A stretch of DNA of 64,000 nt from Mesocentrotus franciscanus (GCA_037976565.1 CP137674.1:35677256-35741255), one strand, 5' to 3'; counted from the first letter of the stretch, positions 22,680 through 33,728 are shown. Program-made: numbers and translations. Notes: generated from the sequence alone by a model not told the origin.

Positions 22680-23815
22680 TTGCAAGTGAAATATGAGCAT
22701 GATCCCGGCATCTGATCGAAAAATAAAGGGCACACTTGTGATAGCTTATTGTCTCAGCTACAACATACTCAAAGCTCAGCAAAAACAAAACTAAAACGAC
22801 GGAGATATTGCTCGCGAAAGACGGAATGTAGAATCCAGTTTTGAGAAAAGTCATGTCCCATAGAGAATACACGCAAAATGTGAAAAATTGACATGCCTCC
22901 TTTAATCGCAAAAATACGCCATGATGCCTTTGTCAAAATGAAAAATCGTGGTGACTGCATTTGTAGAGAATTGTCTCAGCTAGAACATATCAAAATTTGG
23001 AAGAAAATCGACAATATTTACTGCAATATTTTCAAATGAATACAAAAATTATGATGTCATATTTTCAAAATCAAATTTTCGAGTTCATATGCAAATATGA
23101 CGACGTCAGAACATACGATTGGACAAAATTATACATGAAATCACATGAACATTTCATGGGCTTTCAGAAAATGTTAAAAATTGGGGGTATTTAGGCATTC
23201 TGACGAGCTATGGCGGATTTTATATAGACATGTTTTTACCACTTTTTACATTATATTGCCCATTGACGCGCGCACGAATTTTAAAGTTTGACGCACGCGT
23301 GTGGCATTATGGAAGGTCGAGAATGACTGGAAATAGTTGGTAATTGTCAAAAATAGTGTCAGGAATACAAACCATGCGAAAAAACGGCGTTTGTACGTTT
23401 TGTACGCGGTGCGCGCGCGCAAAACGCGCGCGCAGACGCGCACGGACGGAAATTGTTGAAATGCTTAAAATGACCTGATTCGTACTCTCGTTTAATAGAT
23501 AAGTGATTTTGAGCATTTTAAAATTTTGACGCGCGCGTACGCGCGCGTCATGACTTTATGTGACCTTTGATGACATGACCTGTTGACCCTTGACCTGAAG
23601 TATATGTGATATGAATATGAATTACCTTTGATGACGCATCATGAAGATATGATTGATAATGTGATTTCACAAAATGGCGCCTGGATGACGTCACGATGAC
23701 CTGATGACCTTGAAAATGTTCCTGTCACGTCTTATGACAATGACCTATGACTGTGCCAAAATTGAAAGAAATTGACTGAACCGATCTTGAGTTATCCTCT
23801 ACACAAAAAAGTGTA
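22680..23815 (+). repeat. Divergent satellite unit
   Basis: Recognisable blocks in array order: GTCTCAGCTACAACATA, TTTGGAAGAAAATCGA, the GATTTTATATAGACATG block, CGCGCG tracts at 23,408-23,440 and 23,532-23,548, TGACCT half-sites, and AAAATGGCGCC with GATGACGTCACGATGA at about 23,672-23,700. It is clearly more diverged than units of the main array and lies outside the right module, so it belongs to an older layer of the same family. Confidence 0.8.
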
Positions 23816-24020
23816 GGAAATAAAAATAAAGAAAGAAAGAAAATTCTGACGAAATCAATAGGTGATCTGTCGAAGACGACAGACCACCTAATAATAATAA
23901 TAAAGAAAGAAAATTCTGACGAAATCAATAGGTGGTCTGTCGTTGACAGACCACCTAATAATAAAGAAAGAAAATTCTGACGAAATTAATAGGTGGTCTG
24001 TTGACAACAGACCACCTAAT
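23816..24020. repeat. Three tandem hairpins in a 63-65-bp repeat
   Basis: Units of AATAAAGAAAGAAAATTCTG-ACGAAATCAA followed by a hairpin with AGGTGGTCTG arms occur three times: hairpins 23,859-23,890, 23,929-23,957 and 23,990-24,018. The stem ends differ but stay paired (TCG/CGA, TC/GA, TTG/CAA). The first stem has one mismatch. It closes the divergent satellite unit and matches the hairpins at 11,479 and 14,917. Confidence 0.95.
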
Positions 24021-25487
24021 AAATGAAGATAAATGTGGAGAAAACCTGAAAAGAAGATGAATACGATCTCACACCTTTGCTTTCCTTGAGGGCTGTGTTT
24101 TCTTGTATTTTACCGCACTAATTTAAGTAAGTGGGCACCTTGGGAACAGGTCTCCATTCACATCGCTTCACCCAGGCTACGCCATTGACAATGACCACCT
24201 CTAGTAGTATTGGTCGCTGGTTCTATTGGTGATCTGTATGTGCATCTTTCTTTCTTTTATTATATTTTCATGAGTTACATTGACAGTTTTGGATACAAGA
24301 CCCTTTCCTTTCTAGTTTAGCATACTCTGTTTCACATACTAGTATAAACAGATAAACCGGGTATAGACTCAAATAGTTGCTAGTAACTTGACTCTACGTA
24401 GGCCTATATGATTTATTGTATTTGAGGACATCATGAAATACATGTACCGATATTCATCTCTTTTTGTTCTTTTATCATTCTCTGTTTCACACTTTTTTTT
24501 TTTAATAAAATCGTCAGTAATCGCTGAAATATTTGCATGTAACCTTTTCATTTGCATCCATATTACCATAATCGTATAGGAATTGTGACGTAATAAGAAT
24601 CTATTTACCACTCTGCTGCTCTGGGTCAGTTGTCTGAATGAATTTCGCAGTAGGGGGTGAAGTCGAACTGAATCCTGAACATCATGGTAAATAAACATGA
24701 TGCAAGGGTAAATAAAGATGTTTACATAGTATGTATTGGCCCAATCAACAACAAAAAAATGAAAGCTCATTAAATTTGTTCACCAGTAGATTTAAGATTA
24801 GTTTACTTGGTATTTGATTTGATTTGTATTTTTTGTATTATGTCCAATTCTATCCCTTTCTTTATCCTTTAAAGCGCATCGGGACTGAATAGTGATATGA
24901 GCTATATACAATTAAAGTTTTGTGTTAGACTTATTACCATTGTTTGTATTAATATGATTTTTGTTGTTATTATTATTATCGTCATCATCATCTTCATCAT
25001 CATCATCATTAAGGGTGGCAGTGAAGTGTACCAATCACCTTAATTATCATTCCTGTATAACTAAAAGGTATAAAATCAACCTTTAACAGGTTTACCAGGC
25101 ATTCTATACATTCTACAGTATTTTAGACGGTTGAAGAGTATGAAGAAAATAAAGAATAACATAAAACGGTGTGAACGGAACCAAATCCGCTTTCGGTTCC
25201 GTGCGCACCCTATTTATACGAGCGTGTACGCGTGCGCCAACTAGTCTAGTCGTTTCACTGTTTACTGAGAGTATATTTAAACTGCGATGTCTTTTTCTTG
25301 AAGTAATTTTTACAGCCCATATTTTGAAGACAGTATACCGGCAAGGAACAGCTCACATCGAGAGCAAAACATATTTTAATGATTGGTACACTTTAAAGTC
25401 ATTCTAAATTATTCAGAGTGTGCTCATGGAATTTTTAAAAAAAAATTCGTGAACCAAAAAATTATAAAAAGTGATAATGTAAAAATA
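24021..25487. other. Intergenic sequence downstream of the SRCR-WSC-Sushi gene
   Basis: No gene found. A TCATCA microsatellite lies at about 24,980-25,010. I could not place a convincing polyadenylation signal for the minus-strand gene that ends at 25,488. Confidence 0.4.
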
Positions 25488-25723
25488 CTAGCCTGTACAC
25501 TTCGGAAGACCATGGTTCCACATAACGGCATGGGTGTTATTGGAAATGCTAACATCTTCCCTGTAACCGTACATCTGCACGCACTGGATAACGTCAGGCC
25601 CTTCTAGCGTGTACCCATTGGAGCAGTTAAAATATATATCGCTGCCGTATCGCCGAGAGCCAGTTTCATTGTATCTGAATCCAGTTTGAGGGGTACCAGG
25701 GTCTTCGCAAACACCTAGGTCAA
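25488..25723 (-). CDS. Exon 5: Sushi/CCP domain and stop
   Basis: TTTCTAAG acceptor; with G from the WSC exon the first codon is Val, giving VDLGVCEDPGTPQTGFRYNE. FNCSNGYTLEGPDVIQC and WNHGLPKC complete the four-cysteine, one-tryptophan Sushi pattern. The frame ends GLPKCTG then TAG at 25,490-25,488, only two residues after the last cysteine, so this is taken as the last exon. N-glycosylation sequons NET, NCS and NNT are present. Confidence 0.85.
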
Positions 25724-28700
25724 CTTAGAAACAACAATTGAAATGGCAACGAATAGTGTGTCATATTTTGAGACTTTTTCACAATATAACATGTGCGAAA
25801 AACTAGACAAGAATGGATTAGCCCGATAACTTTAACTAGAGAAAAATCGAGTTTCGTTTCAAGCCATTCAGTCGCAAGAAATTAAAGGGTACATTCATGA
25901 ATTTGTACATATCAATTAATAATATAAATTTTATGCAGGCAATGTTGTTTAAAAATTAAGAAAATTACAGGAGATGGAATTATGATAATTATATGCGCTG
26001 TTAGTCGAATTTTTTCCAGGATTCTGAACTAACGTACCGAAGCTTCGTAACCAGCTTTACCAAGTAGTGTTTTTAGATTTTTTTTAATTATTATTATTAA
26101 CATTATTTTTATTATTTTTTTTTTTTTTTTTTTTTGGAGGGGGGAACATGTTAAACGTGAAAGCAAGAACCCTCGACCCCCTCTACCGCCAAAATAACTC
26201 CCCAAGAGTGACCCCCAAACAAACAAAATAGGCATATATATATATATATATATACAACCGCTCCTGCCTTTACCTTGGTAGATGGCGATTAAATATGAGC
26301 CTCCACATGATTCAAGGCGATCTCCAGAACAAAAATAATCACATGCCCCATCCGAAGCGTTTCCATATTTGGTAAGGTTTTCATCTTGTCTTCCGCAGAA
26401 ACATCGGCTCGCGTATTCTACACCGGCGTAGAAGTATCCTTCCTCTGCGCATGCGTTGATGCACAGGTCAATCGTGAGATTGTTGTAATAGTAATGGGCA
26501 CCATCTGAAAGCACATGAACTCTGCCGGGTCCTTTACGTTCATAATCACTGAAACATCCAATATAACCTGGTTCTGAAGGAATTTGGGGAGAAAAAAAGC
26601 TTTTCAGCAAAGTAGAGAGATTTTCCAAAATTAAAAGAACCACATGTGATCATGGTTATATTTGTGTTGCAGTTATTTCTTCCTATGAATTTTAGACATT
26701 GCAGGTGTCATGGTCTAGCGGATAAGTCCCTGGACTACGAAGCTCAATGTACGGAGTTCGAATCCCTGTCACGGCACTTATATCATTTTCTAATTCATCA
26801 ATCTACCTTATTTTTGCGGTGGTCACAACCCGCCGTACTTGCAAGTGCGTGCTGTAAAACGTGGGCAAAATTTGGGTATCCGTACGTGGTGAGTACCGCC
26901 TCCGTACGGATTTGGGAGCACGCAGACACACCGTAGCACTTTTAGTGCACGAGGAACTTTCGCTGCGTTCGGGCTGCGGTCAGGCTACCGATTCACCACC
27001 AGTGCGTGTGACGTGCGTGCCCGGTACTGCCAACGAGCGCACAACGCACTGACTCCGTTTGTCTTTTAAATTTGTTTCCCACGGTCACTTGCTCTACGGA
27101 AGGCGCACTTAGCACGTGCGTGCTGCGCACGTGATAAGTGCGTGGTCCGTGCTTACTCGCCACTTCCCCAGTTCAACTGTCCAATGAGCACGCAGAACTC
27201 ACGTGGACCGAGTACCGAGTATAAGCACGTGCTCCGCACTTACAACGCACGTTGTGCGCACTGATTTATGCAGTATATAAAAGCCGAGCCGACGGACGTT
27301 GTGGCGTGCGCCTGTAATCCAGCTAACAGTGGAAGTTACAAACTGATTCAGCCGAGGACGCAGGTTCGAAACTGAATCGCGTCTTTCGGATGGTGACGTT
27401 AAAGGTCGGTCCCCATCGTAAATAATCATATCTGATTGATACACGTCTGTAAAAACCCAATACACACACACACGAGTGCCAACATTTCGTCTCCAAGATG
27501 GCGCCGAAGAAGACACAGAATAAGGGGTCAGGGGTATACCCCGACATCGGGCGGAAAAACTCACCGAGTTCATCGCACGTGCACGCACTTACAACGTGCG
27601 AGTGAGTAAGGACACCGTACGTTAGCAGCACGTGTAAGTACGGCCTCCGTACGAAAACGTGGCAACCGCACGGAGACCGTACGTTGTAAGCACGTTGTAA
27701 GCACGTACAACGCACTTACCACGTGCGCAACGTACGATGCACGAAACCGCTCACGGCCAAGCGTGGCGTGCGGGCCACGTACTTACACCGTTCGTGTGAC
27801 GTGCGTTGCCGGTACTCCCTCCCTGCCTTTGCGTCTCCCTCCCTACTTTTTCAGAAAAGCATGGCGGCCGTGGCCTCCCCAAAAACCGTACGGACTGAAA
27901 ACACGCACGGTGGGTTGTGACCAGGGCTTTTGCGACTCTCCACCGAGCTGGTGTAAATGCATGGGTTCCCGGTAGAACGAAATTCCTTAGATGCCAGAGC
28001 GCCTTATCAGGGTAGAACGGCTAAAGCCAGGGAAATAATAACTACAGCGCTTAGAAACACTAATTGTATTTAGCGCTACATAAATGAAACTAGTAGTAGT
28101 AGTAGTATTTGTATGTCTACTTTGATTACTAATGTGTAAATTATAATAATAATAATATGTGAGAATCCACTTGAAAGCTTCTCCATGCATTATAAAAAGA
28201 AGGAACATGACTTAAATATAGAACATACAAACATGAACGAACAATGAATTATATGCCGAATTAAACAGATTATTTAATGTTCAGTTTAAACACTTCACTG
28301 GTCTGCTATTACGAAGCTCTGGAGGGAGAGCATTCCACAGCAAAGGTCCACTTAGTATTGACCTTAGAAAGAACAGGTTAACCAGAGGTTTGAGAGCGTA
28401 AAGATCTGGACGTAATGTAGTGATTTATCAAAGTAATGTTGTACCAGGGATATGGGATCAAGCAGAGCCATGGACACAACGAAATAAAAGAATTTTGAAA
28501 ACAATGCGTTCGTTTATGGGCAACAAAATTGGAGTGCTTTGAGAACTGGTGTGATGGGACTGTGTTTGTTGGAGAGGGTCACTATACGAGCAGCAACATT
28601 CTGCAATTGTTGTAATAGTACAAGCTGATTTTGATAGTTTAACAAAAGAGCATCTCCAAAATCAAGACGGGATGAAATCAAATCATGGGTAATCTTCTCT

Positions 28701-31021
28701 GTGGCACTGCGAGTTAGGTATTTACGTGTGAATCTTAAGTTAAAGGTACTATGTCCCATTTACAGGCCAAACAAAATGAAAAGGTAAAATTCCAACGGCA
28801 TTTGAAATTTAATACTAATTTAGAATTTCCCTTAAAACAAAAGGGCTAGAAAATGTCTTTCTGTGGGAAAATAACGACCGTTAGTTGTCGAATCGAAGTT
28901 AGCGATGCGGTTGTTTCATTAAATAATCTGATTTTCAGACCCTTGTACCGAATGGCCGTACGTTTTGTGCTGCGCAAAGATTTAATCAGTTTAATTTTGA
29001 CCATTACAAGAAGTGGGTTATTGATGTAGACAAATGCTCATGTACCCTTTGCAGCTCATTTTATGTATGTTATTACCAAAGAAAAATAGAAGTCAGTCAG
29101 TCACTCAATAGTGTCTGACAGTGAAGTCTAGAAAGTGAACGGGTTTCCTTGCATAATTTGAATACTAGAACACTGCTAACATTTAAATTCCACAGGGAGG
29201 ACATACGTGACATATTCATAATTCCTGCAAAGTTCAACAGAATTTGATGTTGGCTGCAAAAGGGATACACTACCTTTTAGCAATTGCTACTGGACTGATT
29301 TAGAGACGGATTGAATTTGTGGAGACATTGTTAAGTTTGAGTTTAAAAAAACACAGCGAAGTTAATACGACATACGACATTGAGATACATTATTGTTATG
29401 GCCAGCAAGGTCAATTGAAGGAAAATATATCTTATTTAACTGATTCTTAGAACAATACAATACGAAATCACACTTTGTAAGATTTAGTTTCATTGAATGT
29501 GAATTTAACCGATTATGAACATCCTGTACATAAGCATCAATATTTTGGATAGCGCTGGCTGCTTTGCTTGGTTTCGAACGAAGTGATTATTTCAATATCA
29601 TCTGCATAAGTGTGGCGTTGAAGAATACTTTTCAGACTAATTGAATAAAGGAGGAACGGGATGAGCCCTGTTGAACTCCACATGTCAGAGGCAAAAAAGA
29701 ATGTGAAGTATAACTATTTATCAAGACAGACAGCCATCCATATGTGAACATTCGTATTATATTCCGTCACTATGAATGTATTAACCAGTGCCAAGAATAA
29801 TCATGTGGACAACAAATATGTTAGAAATCAGCACAATATAAGCATGCATGCACATTAATAAGTGAACTAAAAATGAAAAGCAAACATCGCAACAGTGTTA
29901 CCTTTGCAAGAAACAGCTCCTATCAATGTATCGAGATAACAGCTACATTCACTGTCGCACGTTTTGACATTGCATATTCGTCCCATCTAAAAAAAAAGGA
30001 TTAATTACAATACCTTCAAAATAATTTTCTATTTCCATCTGTATTATGTCAGTGTTTGGGATACGAGATCGTAGGTAGTATGGGATTATTATTATTATCA
30101 TTATCTTTATCATCATTATTATTATTTTTGTTATTATTATTATTATTATTATCATCATCATCAGTATTATTATCATTCATATTAAACTTTTATTATTACC
30201 ATTATTTTTATTATTATTTGTTGTAGGAATAGAATTATTACCGTTATTCTTATTATTAATAATGTTATTATTTTCATTATTATTATTACTGTTATTATTA
30301 TCATTATTATTATTATTATTACTATTATTACTATTAATTGTATTATTTTCATTATAATTATTACTGGTCTTGTTACTGAATGATCTTTTTTGATGAGTAC
30401 TGTACATTTTCATATTACACTACACTTACTAATTGAACAGCTTGTAAAATATGTTGTTATATTATTAGTGACCGTCATCGGCCACCCATCTTCCTCGTTG
30501 AAAGTCACTGCCGTGAGATTTCGAGAAGTTCCTGGGAAGTTTAGCTGACGACAAGCTATGCTTGCTAGTTCAAAGTTCCAATTGTTTTGACAAACGAGCC
30601 CCCATCCAATGTCCTGGTTGAAAACCTCAACGATGCCGGCATTGGGTCGATCTTTGGTGATCAATCTGTAGTCTGCAAAAGTTATTGAAATCATTTCGTC
30701 ATCAATAGGCCACGAGACCTCTACGCGTATACCATATATTTAATAGAATGATGCGTTCCAACCATCTATAAATTTAAAGCAGTAGGAGAATCGTGGTATA
30801 TTGGTGAAGGATCTTGACTCTCAAACCAGAGGTACCGGGTTCGAACCTTAATTGCTCCCGGTGCTTACATCATTAGAAAGTTGTTTTGCCCACAATCCCT
30901 CCGGACCCACCAAAGTGTATTAAATGAATACCTGGCAATTAATGCTAGGGTATTAATAATTCCAGTTTCTTTTGTGACAACAAAAATAATAATGATAATG
31001 ATAATAACAATAATGATTATG

Positions 31022-31061
<40 letters not shown>

Positions 31062-33728
31062 TAATAAATATCTTTATAACGACAATAACAACAACAACAA
31101 TAATAATAATAAAAATAATAAAAATAATAATAATAATAATTATTATTATAGTGATAATGATTATGATAAAGTATTACAGATTTATAAGACGTCAAATGCT
31201 TTAGGCGCACTAGTGCAAAAGATGAAATCACATTAAAAGTCTGTGGAATTTACCTAAAAGAACAAGATATAACATACAAAATGCCAAATAAAAAAAAGGA
31301 TATATCGACCATGGCGGTAATCCCGGGGAGACCGGGTGACACATATCCTCCCCCCCCCCGCAAGGAACTTTGAAAAAGTGCACGCAAAAATTATAGCATT
31401 ATGATGAGTAAAGTCTGAAACATATTTTTAGATTCTGAAGCGATAATGCAACGTTTACACTGTTAAAAAAGATACTGGAAATTCTTCTCACTCGGTCACT
31501 ACGCTCCCTCTTAATGTAATGTGTCCCCCCCCCCCTCGGCCACGACAATAATCGCCGCTCCTGATATCAACAGTATGATACTTTCGTACCTGATATACCT
31601 TTCTACATAAACGCCTATGTCACCTAATGTAAAATACCGATGCCGAAGAAACGAAACACCTATTGAATGTTAGTGTCAGGGAAATTGTAGCGGAATAAAT
31701 AAAAAAAAAAATAAGTCTGAAGTTGAAGACTATCAGGCAAAATATGAATTATTCATGACTTATTTCCACACACAAAAAGTATAATTAATGTGTATTGGTG
31801 ACCAGATACACTATCTGCTTAGCAACATCTTGGTCTATGATGGGTCAGTCTCTCACTTAGCTCACATAGTAACAAAGATCCCATTGAATAAGACTGACTT
31901 GGGGCATACATGCAAATCATATTCCAAGTATACGTATTGTAAGAAGTTCAATATTGCAAAAGTTGCATCTCTGTGTATCCAGCAGTCAGTGCACTCTTTG
32001 TTTTAAATGTGGATACTCAAGTTAGAAAGTCACAAAATTAGAGTGAACTTGCTATATAGTTTGATATCATTGCTTGATTATTGTTTGGTTATTGTCAAGA
32101 ATAATAAAGTAGATGTTCTAAATTATAGTACAGCTGGTTAGTGACGTCTCAGATTGGAAGTTGTTGCCATTTGCATGAACTTCTTAGAGTAGATGCGTGT
32201 TTACATTGTAATTTAGTGTAGTTTTATAAGGATATAAGTTAATACCGATTTACCTGTAGCTTAAGTTAATATTAAGTTCATTTGAGCTATATTATTACAT
32301 GCGTCCTGTTTAGTCTCATGTATACTAAATAGATTACTAGTAGTTGTATTAACGGGAAAAGACAAGGAGATTAATATTAATTAGATGAGAGCACACACAC
32401 ACACACACACAAACACACACTTTTTTTAATTTTTTTTTAAGCAATTTTTTTTTTATTTCTCCAAATGTGTAATACAAACAATAACATACAATTGAATAAA
32501 ATAAGCGTTTTCAATATTGATTGCTTATACATAAACATAATTAAACAAAAACTTATTTGCAGTATTTATAACTTAGCAACAAAGTAAACTTATAAGTACC
32601 TAAACATAATATATATGTCAATTGTAAATGTTATTAACTTATATAAAAAACAAACTTTAAAAAATCTGGAGGTAATTTTACTGGAACAATGCCTGCTCCT
32701 CCCTGCCCCCTCCCTCACACAAACACCCACACGCGCACACCTCAAGCGCACACACGCCCACACATATTAATCACAGTGTTCGAGTATAACACATTATGAA
32801 ATATATCGATAAGTCCCCCGACTGCAGATCACAAGACGTTAATCTACATTTGCCACTCTCTCCACCCAGGTGTAAATGGGTACCTGCTATATGCTTAAGC
32901 GCTAGTTACTTTGGCAGCTCGGCTACAACCAGGGTAATATGTGTAAAGCGCCATGAGCGTCAGAGCCTGGCAGATACCGGCGCTATATAAATATCCATAT
33001 TATTATCATTATAATTCTTTTTCTATCGCTTTACAGCGAACCACTCATTCAACTCTAAATGCACGTTTCAATTATCTCTACAAGTATGTTTCACTCAATT
33101 ATACGAGTTATACACTGCGATATGGCTCTTTAATCTTCATATTCGTTCATACGACGTTTTTTACGAACAATTGATTTCTTGGGCATCTCTACCATTATAT
33201 CTACAATATGCAATTTACAGATGTGTAATAAACAGAATATGTGAACATTTATACGCAAGTTTGATTGGACAGTTATTACGGATCGAATACGTTCCGAATT
33301 TTGCCTAAGTTAACCCTTATCTGTAGCTTAACTCGAATAAGGTGTAAGAAGCTACATATATCTTACTTTAGCACGCTTTTAGGAGTAAGGCAAATAGGAC
33401 CCTCTCCCTCCCCTGGGGGAAAAAAAAGAAAACTAAATATTGCCTTCAATACAAAGCATTGAGGATTTACACACAAAAAAGAGATAGCTTGCAATAGGCC
33501 TATACCGAGCGCCTCATGCACTACTATACTTCCTCATATATTTGCATCCAATGTTATACCAATCAATATCATAGCCCTTTGTGCTTTGATGTAAATGCTA
33601 CAAATTAATATAATTCAATTTACGATAATATTAGGTCCAAACTTACCTGAAATAGTATAGATCGCCACACAGGGACTGATTATAACAATAAACAGTAAAA
33701 ACACGGTGGAATACATGTTCGCGGCCAT
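25488..33728 (-). CDS. Secreted SRCR-WSC-Sushi protein gene
   Basis: Minus-strand gene with exons 33,728-33,647, 30,672-30,430 (or -30,419), optional 29,986-29,902, 26,573-26,274 and 25,723-25,488. Acceptors are AG and donors GT, and coding phase is kept at every used junction. The four-exon splice gives 286 residues; using the alternative donor at 30,419 plus the 85-nt exon gives 318. Order: hydrophobic signal peptide, SRCR, WSC (eight cysteines), Sushi/CCP (four cysteines), stop. There is no transmembrane segment, so the product should be secreted. These domains bind carbohydrate or protein ligands in other animals; an innate-immune or extracellular-matrix role is inference. No exact orthologue is known to me. 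Introns are full of transposon relics. Confidence 0.8.
26274..26573 (-). CDS. Exon 4: WSC domain
   Basis: CCTTCAG acceptor, 300 nt, phase 1-1, donor GTAAAG. The product has EPGYIGCFSDY, LTIDLCINAC, GYFYAGVEYASRCFCGRQDE, CDYFCSGDRLESCGG and ends IYQ: the full WSC pattern with eight cysteines. WSC domains bind carbohydrate in fungal sensors and polycystin-1. A paralogous exon of the same length is at 38,892-39,191. Confidence 0.92.
26821..27922 (+). mobile_element. 1.1-kb TIR element, CpG- and GTACGG-rich
   Basis: GGTCACAACCCGCCGTAC at 26,821 is inverted at 27,905-27,922 with two mismatches in 18. The interior is dense in CGTACG, CACGTGC and GCACTTAC motifs, far richer in CpG than the flanks. 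A TATATAAAAG box at about 27,275 precedes an ATG at 27,498 that opens MAPKKTQNKGSGVYPDIGRK and stops after 36 codons, so a vestigial transposase start is possible. Minus-strand ORFs over 27.2-27.7 kb show no known family. Target-site duplication is unclear. Confidence 0.7.
27274..27284 (+). promoter_or_regulatory. TATA box inside the TIR element
   Basis: GTATATAAAAG is a near-consensus TATA box, 220 bp before the ATG at 27,498. It is likely the relic promoter of the element. Confidence 0.4.
28200..29690 (-). pseudogene. LINE reverse transcriptase relic interrupted by a MITE
   Basis: Minus strand. TCGVQQGS and YADDIEIITSF (reverse transcriptase) can be read at about 29,690-29,570. After the MITE at 29,279-28,740 come RKYLTRSATEKITHDLISSR and LQNVAARIVTLS, and further on LLWNALPPELRNSRPVKCLN at about 28,350-28,270: the C-terminal region of a CR1/jockey-type ORF2. 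Several frame changes and stops show decay. It lies in an intron of the SRCR-WSC-Sushi gene, same strand. Confidence 0.8.
28740..29279. mobile_element. TTAA-flanked MITE, copy 2 (inverted)
   Basis: Reverse-complement homologue of 7,870-8,444. The left end TTAAAGGTACTATGTCCC is intact; the right end has decayed to GGGATACACTACCTTTTAG. Shared interior blocks include GACCATTACAAGAAG and CAGTCACTCAATAGTGTCTG. Its insertion splits the LINE relic. The short internal tandem duplication of copy 1 is absent here. Confidence 0.85.
29902..29986 (-). CDS. Putative optional exon completing the SRCR domain
   Basis: An acceptor with nine T before AG is followed by 85 open nucleotides encoding MGRICNVKTCDSECSCYLDT and LIGAVSCK, then a GTAACA donor in phase 1, which fits the WSC exon. 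The other two frames contain stops. Five cysteines and the final IGAVSC resemble the end of an SRCR domain (usual form DAGVxC). It needs a phase-0 donor upstream, available only at 30,419. Absence of conservation data keeps confidence moderate. Confidence 0.5.
30060..30400. repeat. ATT/ATC trinucleotide-rich tract
   Basis: Imperfect TTA/ATT and ATC repeats flanking the SRCR exon on its 3' side. Asn- and Ile-rich ORFs here are compositional. Confidence 0.85.
30430..30672 (-). CDS. Exon 2: SRCR domain
   Basis: The acceptor TTTTGCAG is followed by ACTACAGATTG; with G from exon 1 the first codon is Asp, giving DYRLITKDRPNAGIVEVFNQ. VEVFNQDIGWGLVCQNNW and IACRQLNFPG are the hallmark SRCR blocks. 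The exon ends at a perfect GTAAGT donor in phase 1 (243 nt, 1-1). A downstream GTAATA donor (end 30,419) would be in phase 0. The C-terminal cysteines of a full SRCR domain are missing with the first donor. Confidence 0.82.
30800..31165 (+). mobile_element. tRNA-derived SINE with AAT-repeat tail
   Basis: The head at about 30,805-30,860 shows TTGGTGAAGGATCTTGACTC and a B box GGGTTCGAACC. The body has CCCACAATCCCTCCGGACCC and AATGAATACCTGGCAATTAA. The tail from 30,970 is a long AAT/ATG microsatellite. Located in intron 1 of the SRCR-WSC-Sushi gene. The body's ATGAATACCTGG resembles the ATGGGTACCTG of the 32.8-kb SINE. Confidence 0.65.
31175..32785. other. Intron sequence without recognised gene
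   Basis: Part of intron 1. Contains poly(C) runs at about 31,345-31,360 and 31,525-31,540, a CA microsatellite at 32,390-32,420 and T-rich stretches. I see no coding exon. Confidence 0.4.
32790..33015 (+). mobile_element. SINE of the 26.7-kb family, near complete
   Basis: A degenerate tRNA head (CGATAAGTCCCCCGACTGCA) lacking a B box is followed by CACCCAGGTGTAAATGGGTA, GGCTACAACCAGGGTAATAT and GGCGCTATATAAATATCC with an ATT-type tail. It matches the two separated halves at 26,700-28,115 and so confirms that copy as one split SINE. Confidence 0.7.
33016..33640. other. Intron 1 sequence next to exon 1
   Basis: No gene or repeat recognised. Confidence 0.4.
33647..33728 (-). CDS. Exon 1: signal peptide
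   Basis: ATG at 33,728-33,726 opens MAANMYSTVFLLFIVIISPC, a short polar start, a 12-residue hydrophobic core and small residues (CVA) suited to signal-peptidase cleavage. The exon ends TCAG before a consensus GTAAGT donor, in phase 1, which fits the SRCR exon exactly. A second in-frame Met is at residue 5. Confidence 0.8.

Larger units (their letters stand above)
26700..28115 (+). mobile_element. tRNA-derived SINE split by a TIR element
   Basis: Head at 26,705-26,785: TGGTCTAGCGGATAAGTCC (A box), GGACTACGAAGC (anticodon loop with ACG, arginine-like) and GAGTTCGAATCCC (B box). The body continues at 27,923 with CACCGAGCTGGTGTAAATG and ends with TAGCGCTACATAAATG and a TAG-type tail at about 28,085-28,105. 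A 1.1-kb TIR element (26,821-27,922) separates the halves. The copy at 32,790-33,015 shows the uninterrupted order. It lies in an intron of the SRCR-WSC-Sushi gene. Confidence 0.75.

Noticed and set aside
23859..24018. CRISPR array
   Set aside because: Regular hairpins are present, but the units are wholly repeated with no unique spacers and the DNA is eukaryotic.
26705..26785. Functional tRNA-Arg(ACG) gene
   Set aside because: A and B boxes are good and six of seven acceptor pairs can form, but the anticodon stem does not pair and a SINE body follows in the 32.8-kb relative.
27199..27715. Two overlapping minus-strand ORFs of about 130 residues
   Set aside because: They lie in a CpG-rich TIR element, overlap each other in different frames and match no motif I know.
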